Below are positions 23,951-33,161 of a stretch of DNA of 33,161 nt, piece by piece. The position numbers and the translations under genes were made by a program. The notes beneath the pieces were generated by a model. It saw only the letters and a list, made by a program, of their open reading frames with translations. It did no database searches and had not been told where the DNA came from. This stretch comes from Propionibacterium sp. (GTDB taxonomy: Bacteria; Actinomycetota; Actinomycetes; Propionibacteriales; Propionibacteriaceae). The stretch spans positions 1 to 33,161 of the forward strand of contig JAAYVB010000027.1 in the NCBI GenBank assembly GCA_012517405.1, in the 5' to 3' direction. The stretch's first letter is position 1. Every line of letters begins with the position of its first letter.

Positions 23951-24749
23951 CCCTCAGCTCAGCTCGACCAGTTCGGCCGGCCGGAACGGTGCCGCATGAC
24001 CCGTTGGTCCCCGACCGTCAGACAATGCCGGAGTTGGGTGCTGAAGTCGTCCGGGCCGGTGAACGTCCGGCCGGGCAGGAACGAGGTATCCAGGTATTAG
24101 TTCGGGCGTTCCACGATCCTCTTGGACTGCGGGTCATGCGGTTTGCATCGGACCAACCGGCGGCCCGGCATGCCGACCAGTGAGGTCACCTCCTTTGCCA
24201 GGCGACCGCTTGGCCGATACCGGTCTTGTTGTCCCACGCCAGCCGACGCGGCGTCCCGTACGGCTGCCGCCACATCCCAGCGACTAGATCGGCCGCGGTC
24301 GGCGACCGCACCATGGCCGCGGTGATGAGCCGCGACCATCACCAGCACCGGCAGCGACGCGACCCGCCCGTCGCCAACGGCGACCTTACCGGCGGGAACA
24401 GCTCGCACTGGACCGTGTCCTCGGGCAGCCGGTCCGCCGGATCTGCCGGTGCGTGCTCCCGCCGAACCGGGTCACAGCACATCGACCCCGTACAGGCGAC
24501 CCGTTCGGCGACTACCATGGCCGACATCGCGGGCACCTCGGCCAGCCATCCGCACGCTGCCGGTTCAACGCTCAGCCACGCTGAACTCGATACCGGTGGC
24601 CGCTCGCACTTGTGCGGCCGGCCCGCCGCCAACGCGGTCGCGCCCCTCGCTGCGCGATCCCCGACTGTTTCGCGGTCGCCCGCTGCGACAAACCATCGAT
24701 GCGGTGCGACCGCCTGATCAGTGCACAGTCCTCCAACGAGATCACCCAT
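23951..24749 (-). pseudogene. IS21-family istA remnant, heavily frameshifted
   Basis: Scattered over several minus-strand frames are recognisable IstA blocks in order: KCERPPVSSS with SVEPA and GWLAEVPAM, APADPADRLPEDTVQCELFP, GSRRCRCW followed by LPVLVMVAAHHRGH, WDNKTGIGQAVAW, then GMPGRRLVRCKPHDPQSKRI and YLDTSFLPGRTFTGPDDFST. RVMRHRSGRP ends the piece near the IS3 end. The catalytic acids are partly lost and many frame breaks and stops occur, so this is old debris. The gene continues at 22516-22690 beyond the IS3 insertion. Confidence 0.7.
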
Positions 24750-25242
24750 CCAATCGTGGCCAGGCGGCCGAGTTCTCTACCTGCGCCCAGTGAGTGTCGG
24801 GCGCGATTGTTCTCGGCAGATGGGCACCGACCTGCTGGAAGCTGATGTCCGCAGGAAGGGGCTTTGAGGTAACCGGACGCAATCCGTGACAGACTCGATT
24901 CGTGCAGAACAACCCCATCCTGGCGAACGTGCGAGTCGAGTCAGATGACCTCGGCACCCTGAGCGTCCTCGGCAATGTCGCGCTCACCTTACTTTGCCAC
25001 CTGGGCCCCGGTTTGTGCCGTCATCCGATCGCCTCGGCGGCATCGATGTATGAGCCCCGAGCTGCCGGGCCGTGTCGGCTCCTTTCTCAGAATTACGTTC
25101 GGGCACATGGCGATGACCGATACATCCGTAGGTCGACTTCATCGCTCAAGCCTCACTCCGCTGTTGCCCAACCTCGCACTTTCGGACGACACTCCCTCCC
25201 AGCATTAGCGATAGGCCTGCCGAAGGCAGAACGGGCCGGATC
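24750..25242. other. Spacer upstream of wzx
   Basis: No recognisable gene. A plus-strand frame from GTG 24902 (MQNNPILANVRVESDDL) stays open to 25246 and ends in an ATGA overlap with wzx, which hints at coupling, but its composition looks non-coding and I know no relative. The promoter that must serve wzx after mobile cluster B should lie here; I cannot pick a convincing -10/-35 pair. Confidence 0.35.
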
Positions 25243-26730
25243 ATGACCCAGCGGGCTGTTGTGCAAGGTGCGCGTGGCGGGGGCATCGTTGTCGCGGGGT
25301 CGGTAATGACCGCGCTTATACAACTCGCCGCCGTCACGATTCTGTCTCGGCTCTTATCTCCCGATGATTTCGGTCTTGTCGCAATGGTCACGGTCTTCAT
25401 CGTCCTGGGGAACTTGATTCGTGACTTCGGAATGCCAACCGCAGCATTGCAGGCCAAGGATCTGTCTCACCAACAGGCTTCGAATCTTTTTTGGATGAAC
25501 TCAGGCCTTGCCGCGCTGGCCGCCACCTTGTTGGTGGCAGCTGCACCCTTCATCGCCGGGCTTTACAATGAGCCTCGGCTTATCGCGATCATTCCAGCGA
25601 TGGCGCTCGTCATGTTTATTAGTGGGACGGGTGCTCAGATTCAGGTGCACCTCGCCAGGCGCATGCGTTATGTGGTGTTGGTTACATCCGATGTGGTGTC
25701 GCAATCTGTAGCCCTCGGCGCAGCGATTCTTGCGGCGACCCATGGTGCTGGTTATTGGGCCTTAGTAATACAGAATTGCGTCGCTGCAGCGACGCTTCTC
25801 GCTACCCGATGGATTGCGAGTCGTTGGGTCCCGTCTCCCTTCCGAAGGGGGCACGGGTCTGCGCGTCTATTTCGGGCTGGGCGAGATTATGGACTCGCTC
25901 AGCTCCTTACTTTTCTGCAATCGAATGCAGACACTTTCGTCATTGGGACGCAACTGGGGGCAAGCGCATTGGGGCTATATAATCGCGGCTATCAGTTGCT
26001 CACGGCTCCGACTCTTCGGTTGCTCGAGCCGCTCACACAGGTCATAATCCCCGCCCTCAACCGTGCGGAGTCTGAGGGGCGGCAGCGTGAGTCAATCCTT
26101 CTCCGTATCCAGTTCGTCGTGGGAGGAGCTCTGGTCTGGGTATTCAGCATCGCCGCAGGCGCCGCTTCCGTCATCATCCCACTCATTCTAGGTCCCGGTT
26201 GGGAGGAGACAATAACGATATTTCGCATTCTTGCACTTGGCGGAGCATTTTGGGGTCTCAGCAATGTAAGCTATTGGGCATTTGTGGCAAGCGAAAAGAG
26301 TCGGGCCCTCCTGAGCTACAACCTCGTATCGAAGCCATTGTCCGTGGTGTGCATAGTCATTGGCTCCATGTTCGGTCTCGAAGGAGTGGCGTGGGGGTAT
26401 ACGCTGGGCATGGCACTCAGTTGGCCACTAAATCTTGTCTGGCTCGCTCGATGCGCGGAGCTCCCCGCATGGCCTTTCGCACGAAACGGCCTTGTGATTG
26501 TCTCATCCGGTGTCCTCGGGTTCGCGGTGACACTCTGGCTGGCGTCCCAGTCTGCAGCCATCCCGCTCGTGGTGCTGCTTGTAGTAGCACTGGCAGTAGG
26601 TACCGCAACGATCGCTGCGCCGCTCTTGGCTGTTTCGTACACGCGTGAGCAGTGCACTGCCGCCCTCAGCCTCATTAAGGTCCTAATTTGCCGAACCGAC
26701 AAGAGTATAGATAATGACACACAAGATTGA
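25243..26730 (+). CDS. Wzx-type polysaccharide flippase (MOP superfamily)
   Basis: A 495-residue integral membrane protein with about 13-14 hydrophobic helices. It moves undecaprenyl-diphosphate-linked repeat units across the membrane. Family features are the N-terminal GARGGGIVVAGSVMTALIQL, ILSRLLSPDDFGLVAMVTVF (the conserved LxPxxFG stretch), NLIRDFGMPTAAL, the mid-protein SNADTFVIGTQLGASALGLY with YNRGYQLL, and LILGPGWEETITIFRILAL. This set is typical of the WzxC/TuaB-like lipopolysaccharide biosynthesis group. The ATG at 25243 has only a weak upstream purine tract. Its end overlaps the next gene by 17 bases, so the two form one transcription unit. Confidence 0.92.
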   Translation: MTQRAVVQGARGGGIVVAGSVMTALIQLAAVTILSRLLSPDDFGLVAMVTVFIVLGNLIRDFGMPTAALQAKDLSHQQASNLFWMNSGLAALAATLLVAAAPFIAGLYNEPRLIAIIPAMALVMFISGTGAQIQVHLARRMRYVVLVTSDVVSQSVALGAAILAATHGAGYWALVIQNCVAAATLLATRWIASRWVPSPFRRGHGSARLFRAGRDYGLAQLLTFLQSNADTFVIGTQLGASALGLYNRGYQLLTAPTLRLLEPLTQVIIPALNRAESEGRQRESILLRIQFVVGGALVWVFSIAAGAASVIIPLILGPGWEETITIFRILALGGAFWGLSNVSYWAFVASEKSRALLSYNLVSKPLSVVCIVIGSMFGLEGVAWGYTLGMALSWPLNLVWLARCAELPAWPFARNGLVIVSSGVLGFAVTLWLASQSAAIPLVVLLVVALAVGTATIAAPLLAVSYTREQCTAALSLIKVLICRTDKSIDNDTQD

Positions 26731-28135
26731 GCAGGTAGTCTCGCGCGGAATGTGCATAGGCTGCGGAGCATGCGCAATAGCATCCGGAGGCGCAATATCG
26801 ATAAAGTTGTCCCCGAATCGGCTTTATCAGGCTGACCTCAGTGGCGTTGTTCCAAGTGCGGTCAGAGCTGGAAGTCGCGTTTGTCCCTTCTCCGATGAAG
26901 CTCCCGATGAGGATGTTCTTGGTATCCCTCATGCTGACGAGGATATGGACGCACACCCTCTACTTGGGAGATTCACGAGGATCTTCGCGGGTCGAATTAG
27001 GAATTACGAGGAGATTATGAAGAGTAGCTCCGGGGGCCTTACTTCGTGGCTTCTTGAGAAGCTGCTGGAGATCGGCTACGTCGATGCTGTCCTCAGTGTT
27101 GGCCGCGCGACGGATGAATCTTCGGAGCTTTTCGGATATAGCGTCGCCTATTGCGAGGATCTGCGAACTCGTCGCAAGTCGCAGTACTATGCCTCCACGA
27201 TGTCTGAGGTCCTCACTTTCGCGCGTCAGCACGACAAGCGATTTGCGGTCGTCGGAGTTCCTTGTTATATCAAGGCGGCTCGCACCGTTTGCAGGGAGGA
27301 CGCAGTGCTCGCGTCGCGGTTAGTTTTGTTTATCGGCCTGGTATGCGGGCATCTGAAAACTCAAGCGTATGCGGAGTCGCTTGCTTGGCAACTCGGAATA
27401 TCGCCCCGCGAGCTCGCGGAGGTTGATTTCCGGATTAAGGCGGAGGGCCGTCCAGCGAGCGACTACGATTTTGGTGCTCGTCGGAGCGGCGAGTCGTCTT
27501 GGCTTCGCTCGCCCACACGTCTATTGGTCGGCTCGAACTGGGGATACAGCGCATTCCAACCGGAAGCGTGCAACTTCTGTGATGACGTCGTCGCAGAGAC
27601 GTCCGACGTGACCTTCGGGGACGCATGGTTACCCCACTTTGTCGAGGATTTCCACGGCGCAAATCTTGTAATCTGTCGGAATCGTCTTCTGGAGGGCATC
27701 TTTGAAACGGGCCAGAAGCGCGGTGAGATTGTTTTAACACCGCTGGACCCGTCGGAGGCGGTTCAGTCGCAAGCTGGAGGCTTCCGCTACAGGCGAGAGG
27801 GACTGGCTCTTCGGCTTTCTGATGACATCGCTGCGGGGCTGTCGGTACCTCGTAAGCGCGTTCGGCCCGACCCGCGAGCCGTGTCGTTTCGGCGAGCTGC
27901 CCTCTTGCGACAGCGGCGCCGAATGGCCCGGTTAAGTCATGCGGCCTTTGCCGAGGCGATTGCCGCTCAGGATCTTACGGTGTATCTGGGGGCGATGAAG
28001 AAAGAGATCGCCCGATATAAACGTCTTGACCTCTACTTCGCTCGAAGGACGCTCGTCTATGTTAAGCGTTTTCTCCCGCGGGCGAGGGCCGAGAAGACAA
28101 GAGACCGAGAAGGTAGGCACCATACCCGGAGCTGA
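26714..28135 (+). CDS. FrhB-like iron-sulfur protein (coenzyme F420 hydrogenase/dehydrogenase beta-subunit family)
   Basis: A 473-residue protein. The N terminus has a half-ferredoxin cluster, [10 protein letters not shown] (Cys14, 17, 20), with Cys57-Pro (SRVCPFSDE) as likely fourth ligand of one [4Fe-4S] centre. The FrhB N-terminal domain has [20 protein letters not shown], and the C-terminal domain has [22 protein letters not shown], and [20 protein letters not shown] with AWLP. F420-dependent members of the family use a flavin to pass electrons. Relatives in polysaccharide loci have no settled reaction and often sit beside pyruvyl-transferase-like genes, as the 17284 gene is here. A redox modification of a sugar is therefore a hypothesis. 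The basic C terminus overlaps the end of the convergent rmlA by 74 bases. Confidence 0.82.
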   Translation: MTHKIEQVVSRGMCIGCGACAIASGGAISIKLSPNRLYQADLSGVVPSAVRAGSRVCPFSDEAPDEDVLGIPHADEDMDAHPLLGRFTRIFAGRIRNYEEIMKSSSGGLTSWLLEKLLEIGYVDAVLSVGRATDESSELFGYSVAYCEDLRTRRKSQYYASTMSEVLTFARQHDKRFAVVGVPCYIKAARTVCREDAVLASRLVLFIGLVCGHLKTQAYAESLAWQLGISPRELAEVDFRIKAEGRPASDYDFGARRSGESSWLRSPTRLLVGSNWGYSAFQPEACNFCDDVVAETSDVTFGDAWLPHFVEDFHGANLVICRNRLLEGIFETGQKRGEIVLTPLDPSEAVQSQAGGFRYRREGLALRLSDDIAAGLSVPRKRVRPDPRAVSFRRAALLRQRRRMARLSHAAFAEAIAAQDLTVYLGAMKKEIARYKRLDLYFARRTLVYVKRFLPRARAEKTRDREGRHHTRS

Positions 28136-28952
28136 GGAGCTGTTCAGCTCGGGTGGCCAGCCCTTCATCTGTGAGGAAGCCTTTCCGCCATGCAACCTCC
28201 TCGGGGCATCCGATCTGCAGGCCCTGCCGTGTTTGAATGGTTCGCACGAAGTTGTTCGCGTCGTTTAGCGCATCGAATGTGCCTGTGTCTAGCCATGCTG
28301 TCCCGCGAGGGAGAACCTCGACATGCAGGAGTCCTTGGGTCATGTAGGCGCGATTGACGTCGGTGATCTCGTACTCGCCGCGTGGAGAAGGTCTCAGGTC
28401 GCGGGCGATATCAACCACGTGTTCGTCATAGAAGTAGAGCCCAGGGATGGCGTAGTTTGAACGAGGGCTCTTCGGTTTCTCTTCAAGAGAGACCGCGCGA
28501 TGGTATTGATCGAACTCGACGACGCCGTAGGCAGTGGGATTGGCAACCCAATAGGCGAAGACCGCTGCACCGTCCACGTCGCGGTATTTGGTGAGCTGCT
28601 GGCCGAGCCCAGGCCCGTAGAAGATATTGTCTCCGAGAACAAGCGCACTCTTGTGTCCGCGCACGAAATCGGCACCGATGGTGAAGGCTTGCGCCAGACC
28701 CTTGGGCTCGGGCTGCGTCGCATAGGTGATGGAGATGCCGAACTGCGAGCCGTCCTGCAGTAGGCGTCGGAAGGCTTCTGCTTCGTGGGGAGTGGTGATT
28801 ACGAGCACTTCTCTGATTCCGGCGATCATGAGGGTTGACAGGGGATAGTAGATCATCGGCTTGTCGTAGATAGGCACAAGTTGCTTGGAAGTTGCTTGCG
28901 TGATGGGGTGAAGGCGGGTGCCTGCGCCGCCCGCCAGAATGATTCCGCGCAT
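28062..28952 (-). CDS. rmlA: Glucose-1-phosphate thymidylyltransferase
   Basis: A 296-residue enzyme making dTDP-glucose from dTTP and glucose 1-phosphate, the first step of dTDP-L-rhamnose synthesis. Signatures are [18 protein letters not shown] with the nucleotide-binding loop, [52 protein letters not shown] and [13 protein letters not shown]. Length and motifs match full-length RmlA. The start at 28952 has AGGA seven bases upstream. It is divergent from rmlB, with 94 bases between the starts, and convergent with the FrhB-like gene, whose 3' end it overlaps. A long overlap of convergent genes could mean antisense interference. Base composition is like the flanks rather than the AT-richer core. 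Confidence 0.95.
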   Translation of the reverse strand: MRGIILAGGAGTRLHPITQATSKQLVPIYDKPMIYYPLSTLMIAGIREVLVITTPHEAEAFRRLLQDGSQFGISITYATQPEPKGLAQAFTIGADFVRGHKSALVLGDNIFYGPGLGQQLTKYRDVDGAAVFAYWVANPTAYGVVEFDQYHRAVSLEEKPKSPRSNYAIPGLYFYDEHVVDIARDLRPSPRGEYEITDVNRAYMTQGLLHVEVLPRGTAWLDTGTFDALNDANNFVRTIQTRQGLQIGCPEEVAWRKGFLTDEGLATRAEQLLSSGYGAYLLGLLSSRPSPAGENA

Positions 28953-30048
<1,096 letters not shown>

Positions 30049-30052
30049 ATTC

Positions 30053-31438
30053 ATGAGTGATCTCGCGATTCAGACCACTCCCATCCCGGGCCTGCTCATT
30101 GTCGATCTGCCGGTGCACGGCGACAGCCGTGGTTGGTTCAAGGAGAACTGGCAGCGGGAAAAGATGGTTGCCCTCGGGCTGCCGGATTTTCGGCCGGTTC
30201 AGCAGAACATGTCGTTTAACGCGGAGGCGGGGGTAACTCGTGGGCTTCATGCCGAACCGTGGGACAAGTTGATTGGCCTGGCCAAGGGCCGCATCTTTGG
30301 TGCGTGGGTTGATCTGCGCCCGGGGGAGACGTTTGGGACGTCCTTCACTCTTGAGATGGGCCCGGAGAAGGCGGTCTTCGTGCCGCGAGGTGTCGCCAAC
30401 GGCTACCAGGCGCTCGAACCAAATACTGCGTATTCCTATCTGGTCAATGAGCACTGGTCGCCACAGGCTCGGGCTTCGTACACCTATCTGAACCTCGCTG
30501 ACGAGACGGTTGGTATTGACTGGCCGATTCCGCTGTCGGAGGCGATCTTGTCTGATGCGGATCTTGCGCACCCGCGTTTGGCGGCGGTCGTTCCGATGCA
30601 GCCACGCCGGACGGTGATTGTGGGGGCGGGTGGTCAGCTTGGCCTTGCGCTGCGGGATGCTCTGCCGGGTGCTGTTGCGCTGAGCCGTGCAGAGCTTGAT
30701 ATCACCGATCGTGCCGCGGTTCATTCGTTCGACTGGCAGGGTGTGGGCGCAATCGTCAATGCTGCTGCGTGGACGGCTGTGGATGCTGCTGAAACTGCCG
30801 AGGGGCGCCGAAAGGCTTGGGCGGTCAACGTTGATGGAGTCAGGAACCTCGTCGATGTCGCAGCCAGAAACCGCATCACCCTTGTTCATGTCTCCAGTGA
30901 CTACGTGTTTGACGGCGTGGTCGAGATGCATACCGAGGATGAGCCGTTCAGCCCCTTGAGCGTCTATGGGGCGACCAAGGCGGCTGGTGATTCGGTGGTG
31001 ATGACGCTGCCTGATTATTACGTCGTGCGTACGAGCTGGGTGATTGGTGATGGCAAGAACTTCGTGCGAACGATGGAGAGTCTCGCGGCCAGGGGCGTCT
31101 CGCCCCGGGTTGTGAATGACCAGTTTGGCCGGCTCACGTTCGCGGCTGACTTGGCTGCTGGGATCGCGCATCTGCTGGCTGTGAGACCTGCGGTCGGCAC
31201 CTACAACCTGACCAATGACGGCCCGGTCAAGTCGTGGTTCGAAATCGCGCGTGATGTCTTCGCGCTGTCTGGGCGAGATCCGTCGGATGTCGCTCCGCAG
31301 AGCACGGCCGAGTTTGGGGCGGGGAAGGTCGTGGCGCCGCGTCCTGTGCATAGCGGGCTGGGGTTGGACAAGATCAAGTCCGTCGGGTTTGTGCCGCGGG
31401 ATGCGGGTGGGGCGTTGCGGGAGTACCTGGGGGAGTAG
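30053..31438 (+). CDS. Bifunctional dTDP-4-dehydrorhamnose 3,5-epimerase / reductase (RmlC-RmlD fusion)
   Basis: A 461-residue fusion doing the last two steps to dTDP-L-rhamnose. Residues 1 to about 180 are an RmlC cupin: DSRGWFKENWQREKM, RPVQQNMSFN, VTRGLHAEPWDKL with the catalytic His, and FVPRGVANGYQALEP. From about 185 is RmlD: RRTVIVGAGGQLGLALRDAL, the NAD(P)H loop, NAAAWTAVDAAE, HVSSDYVFDG, VYGATKAAGD with catalytic Tyr-x3-Lys, and YYVVRTSWVIGDGKNF. Both halves look complete, and no separate rmlC or rmlD is present. An AAGGTGGG tract lies before the ATG. Such fusions occur in some Actinobacteria and in effect channel the intermediate. Confidence 0.93.
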   Translation: MSDLAIQTTPIPGLLIVDLPVHGDSRGWFKENWQREKMVALGLPDFRPVQQNMSFNAEAGVTRGLHAEPWDKLIGLAKGRIFGAWVDLRPGETFGTSFTLEMGPEKAVFVPRGVANGYQALEPNTAYSYLVNEHWSPQARASYTYLNLADETVGIDWPIPLSEAILSDADLAHPRLAAVVPMQPRRTVIVGAGGQLGLALRDALPGAVALSRAELDITDRAAVHSFDWQGVGAIVNAAAWTAVDAAETAEGRRKAWAVNVDGVRNLVDVAARNRITLVHVSSDYVFDGVVEMHTEDEPFSPLSVYGATKAAGDSVVMTLPDYYVVRTSWVIGDGKNFVRTMESLAARGVSPRVVNDQFGRLTFAADLAAGIAHLLAVRPAVGTYNLTNDGPVKSWFEIARDVFALSGRDPSDVAPQSTAEFGAGKVVAPRPVHSGLGLDKIKSVGFVPRDAGGALREYLGE

Positions 31439-31490
31439 GCGGCAGGGCCCCGTTGGCATGGGTCCCGCTGGAGGCTAGAGACCGACAAGA

Positions 31491-32183
31491 TCAGCTACGG
31501 AACAGTCTTTCTGCGCGGCCGGGAATCGAGGCAAGGAGGCCCCCGCCCGCTCCAAGAAGAAGAACCCAGAAGGCGTATAGTGACACCATTCCAATATTGT
31601 ATTCAGGTGAGTTCATCCACGTGGCAAGGCTCAGCACCATAAGGCCGACGGCCCCGATAGCGACGGCCCCTAACCCGCATAGCGCAGCGATCAGGGTACT
31701 CGGCCACCGGGTGATCTGAATGAGAAGCTTTGACTTCACGAGATGCGCGAAATTTACGGCGATCAGCCAGCCGATGGTGAACCAGAATGCTTGCACAGCC
31801 AACGGGTCTATTCCATCGTATCTGGTGAAGTTGAACCACAGCTCTGACCACGTGAAAGACTTGCCGTCAGCAATGTTGCGTCCCATGGAGTCGCGCACCA
31901 TCATCGCGCCTGCCAATCGGAAACTGGAGTATACAATCGCAGCTAACGCTGCCTGCATGATGAGGTAAATTGCCCACTTGACGAGTATCTGGTTACTGAC
32001 ACTGTCGCGAACCGTCTTGCCGGATTGGTGGGCCAAGACCAATGCGTTGCGCGCGGTCTGCAGGGCTCGGAACCAGTCGCCCAACCAGAAGACGAAGTTT
32101 ATTGGCAATAAGAGTAGGAACGGAACGCCAAGCCACAGGAGGGTTGAGGTCAGCACACTATTCGGAGTTGGGAGTTCAATCAT
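31491..32183 (-). CDS. Five-helix membrane protein of unknown function
   Basis: A 230-residue protein with five hydrophobic segments, near 10-35, 60-90, 120-140, 155-180 and 190-215. It starts at the ATG at 32183, eight bases after AGGAGG; a GTG at 32192 lies inside that site and is unlikely. I recognise no family. FVFWLGDWFRALQTARNALV follows the first helix, and the loop around residues 95-115 contains DSMGRNIADGKSFTW. It faces the rml operon tail to tail and could be a polysaccharide-linked membrane protein or an unrelated neighbour. It might be part of a decayed DUF gene, but no lesion is seen. Confidence 0.7.
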   Translation of the reverse strand: MIELPTPNSVLTSTLLWLGVPFLLLLPINFVFWLGDWFRALQTARNALVLAHQSGKTVRDSVSNQILVKWAIYLIMQAALAAIVYSSFRLAGAMMVRDSMGRNIADGKSFTWSELWFNFTRYDGIDPLAVQAFWFTIGWLIAVNFAHLVKSKLLIQITRWPSTLIAALCGLGAVAIGAVGLMVLSLATWMNSPEYNIGMVSLYAFWVLLLGAGGGLLASIPGRAERLFRS

Positions 32184-32663
32184 CAAGGCCACCTCCTATA
32201 GAATCCTTCGGCAGTCTGAGGCGACTGAGCTGGCGCCACCTGCGGCCATCTTTCTATGCGCATAGTAGTCTCTCACGGCACGCCCGGTCTCCTTATGGTG
32301 TCATCGTGGCTCTTGTGAACGGATTCCTGTGAGCGGAGGCTGTGAGACGACCAAACTTGGGGTGCGGCGGCGGTGAGGTCACGTCGCTTTGTGCCGTATC
32401 TCGAGCCGACCGATGATGCTTGTGCAATCCCCAAGATCGCAGGCATCCTTCGGATACGGGCGGCGCGTCGCCTGCATGAGTTGTCGTGGATCATTCCGAT
32501 GCCTACCAATCTGCCCGGTCCTAACAACAACTTTCGCCCCAAGGGGCACACGTCCAGGGCCCATAGGTGACGCTGATCAGCGGTCTGGTCCTTGGGTTGG
32601 GGTGTCCCGAGGCCCAGGTAGTCGAGGACCCCCAGCATCGGCTTCGTGCGCGGTGCCTCTTAC
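32184..32663. other. Spacer between the membrane protein and the second IS1634 copy
   Basis: Contains the promoter region of the membrane protein and about 400 bases I cannot assign. A minus-strand frame at 32273-32638 (MLGVLDYLGLG) and a plus-strand frame at 32373-32570 (MRSRRFVPYLEPTDDACAIP) are both open, but neither shows a known motif. It may be debris of another element. Confidence 0.35.
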
Positions 32664-33161
32664 CTGACTTCCACAGGTGGGCGCGCTTTGTGATTGTTTG
32701 TGCTTGTCAGAGGCTCGCCGTTGGTGCTTTTCGGGCACTAACGGGCGGTTAGAATCGGGCTTGTGAGCCCGTATCTGCGGAAAGTGAAGACCCGGTCTGG
32801 TGCGACCGCGGTGCAGATCGTGGAAAAGAGGCATGGCCAGCGAGTGATCGTGGAGCATCTGGGGTCGGCCCATACCGACGCCGAACTCGCGGCGTTGATG
32901 CGGGCCGGCCACGACAAACTCCACGCCGGCCAGCCCGCCTTGGCGTTGGGTATCGATCCCCACGGTGCGCCGGTGGGTGCGGTCGCGGTAGTCGCCGGGA
33001 CACGATCGAAACTCCTGACAGATGCGATCCGGGCCTCCTGGGGCCGGCTCGGGTTCACCGTGATCGATGACGAGGCGTTCTTCCAGCTGGTCGCAGCCCG
33101 GCTCGTCGAGCCGACCTCGAAACGCGACAGCATCCGGGTGATCAACCAACTCGGCATGCAC
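32664..33161 (+). mobile_element. Second IS1634-family copy, upstream end (runs off right edge)
   Basis: From CTGACTTCCACAGGTGGGCG at 32664-32683 the sequence matches the complement of the first copy with few changes, including the TGTGATTGTTTGTGCTTGTC stretch and the leader ACTAACGGGCGGTTAGAATC. The orientation is opposite to the first copy. No group II intron is present up to the edge, which lies upstream of the site used in copy 1. Confidence 0.85.
32763..33161 (+). CDS. IS1634-family transposase, N-terminal 133 residues (runs off right edge)
   Basis: From GTG 32763 the frame is open to the window end: MSPYLRKVKTRSGATAVQIV, GQRVIVEHLGSAHTDAELA, GAVAVVAGTRSKLLTDAIR, GRLGFTVIDDEAFFQLVAAR and SKRDSIRVINQLGMH. 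This is the N-terminal, non-catalytic part of an IS1634-family DDE transposase. Ten of 133 residues differ from the copy starting at 22422. No lesion is visible in this part, so the copy may be functional outside the window. Confidence 0.88.
   Translation, partial: MSPYLRKVKTRSGATAVQIVEKRHGQRVIVEHLGSAHTDAELAALMRAGHDKLHAGQPALALGIDPHGAPVGAVAVVAGTRSKLLTDAIRASWGRLGFTVIDDEAFFQLVAARLVEPTSKRDSIRVINQLGMH

Noticed and set aside
24902..25246. 114-codon plus frame ending in an ATGA overlap with wzx
   Set aside because: Only the overlap speaks for it. Composition and lack of any known motif suggest chance; noted in the spacer entry.
32273..32638. 121-codon minus frame (MLGVLDYLGLG) next to the second IS1634 copy
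   Set aside because: No family motif, an overlapping plus frame of equal quality, and no good ribosome-binding site.

Overview
The window is high-GC DNA from an actinomycete. This rests on GTG starts, four-base start/stop overlaps, a fused RmlC-RmlD protein, a bacterial tyrosine-kinase/co-polymerase in one polypeptide, and transposases of types common in Actinobacteria. A finer placement (for example Propionibacteriaceae) would be a guess. It is one exopolysaccharide or cell-wall polysaccharide locus, cut into blocks by two clusters of mobile elements that are nested inside one another.

Layout. (1) 1-1317, minus strand: start of a Mg2+-type P-type ATPase that runs off the left edge. (2) 1318-1728: divergent control region with four ~11-bp direct repeats resembling an actinobacterial PHO box and a possible 43-residue leader ORF. 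(3) 1729-8776, plus strand: chain-length regulator/tyrosine kinase, priming sugar-phosphate transferase (frameshifted at six Cs), two GT4 and one GT2 glycosyltransferases. (4) 8777-14592: mobile cluster A, in which an IS21 remnant abuts an IS256-family element (16-bp inverted ends at 9488 and 14592). That element is split by a truncated three-recombinase (RIT) element and by an IS110-family element. (5) 14892-18420: a GT4, a Wzy-like polymerase and a pyruvyl-transferase-like protein. (6) 18703-24749: mobile cluster B, in which an IS1634-family transposase is split by a 2.17-kb group II intron, next to an IS21 istA remnant split by an intact IS3-family element. (7) 25243-28135: Wzx flippase and an FrhB-like iron-sulfur protein. 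(8) 28062-31438: rmlA (minus), rmlB and an rmlC-rmlD fusion (plus). (9) 31491-32183: five-helix membrane protein (minus). (10) 32664-33161: start of a second, inverted and diverged IS1634-family copy.

Working model (inference). Rml enzymes make dTDP-L-rhamnose. The priming transferase loads the first sugar phosphate on undecaprenyl phosphate, the GTs extend the unit, and the pyruvyl-transferase-like and FrhB-like proteins may decorate it. Wzx flips it, Wzy polymerises it, and the Wzz/BY-kinase sets chain length. The mobile clusters sit between polysaccharide genes and appear to have left them intact; the visible lesion in the pathway is the +1 frameshift in the priming transferase. By eye the pyruvyl-transferase, wzx and FrhB genes are more AT-rich than the ATPase, wzz and rml flanks, which suggests an acquired serotype-like core between conserved flanks.
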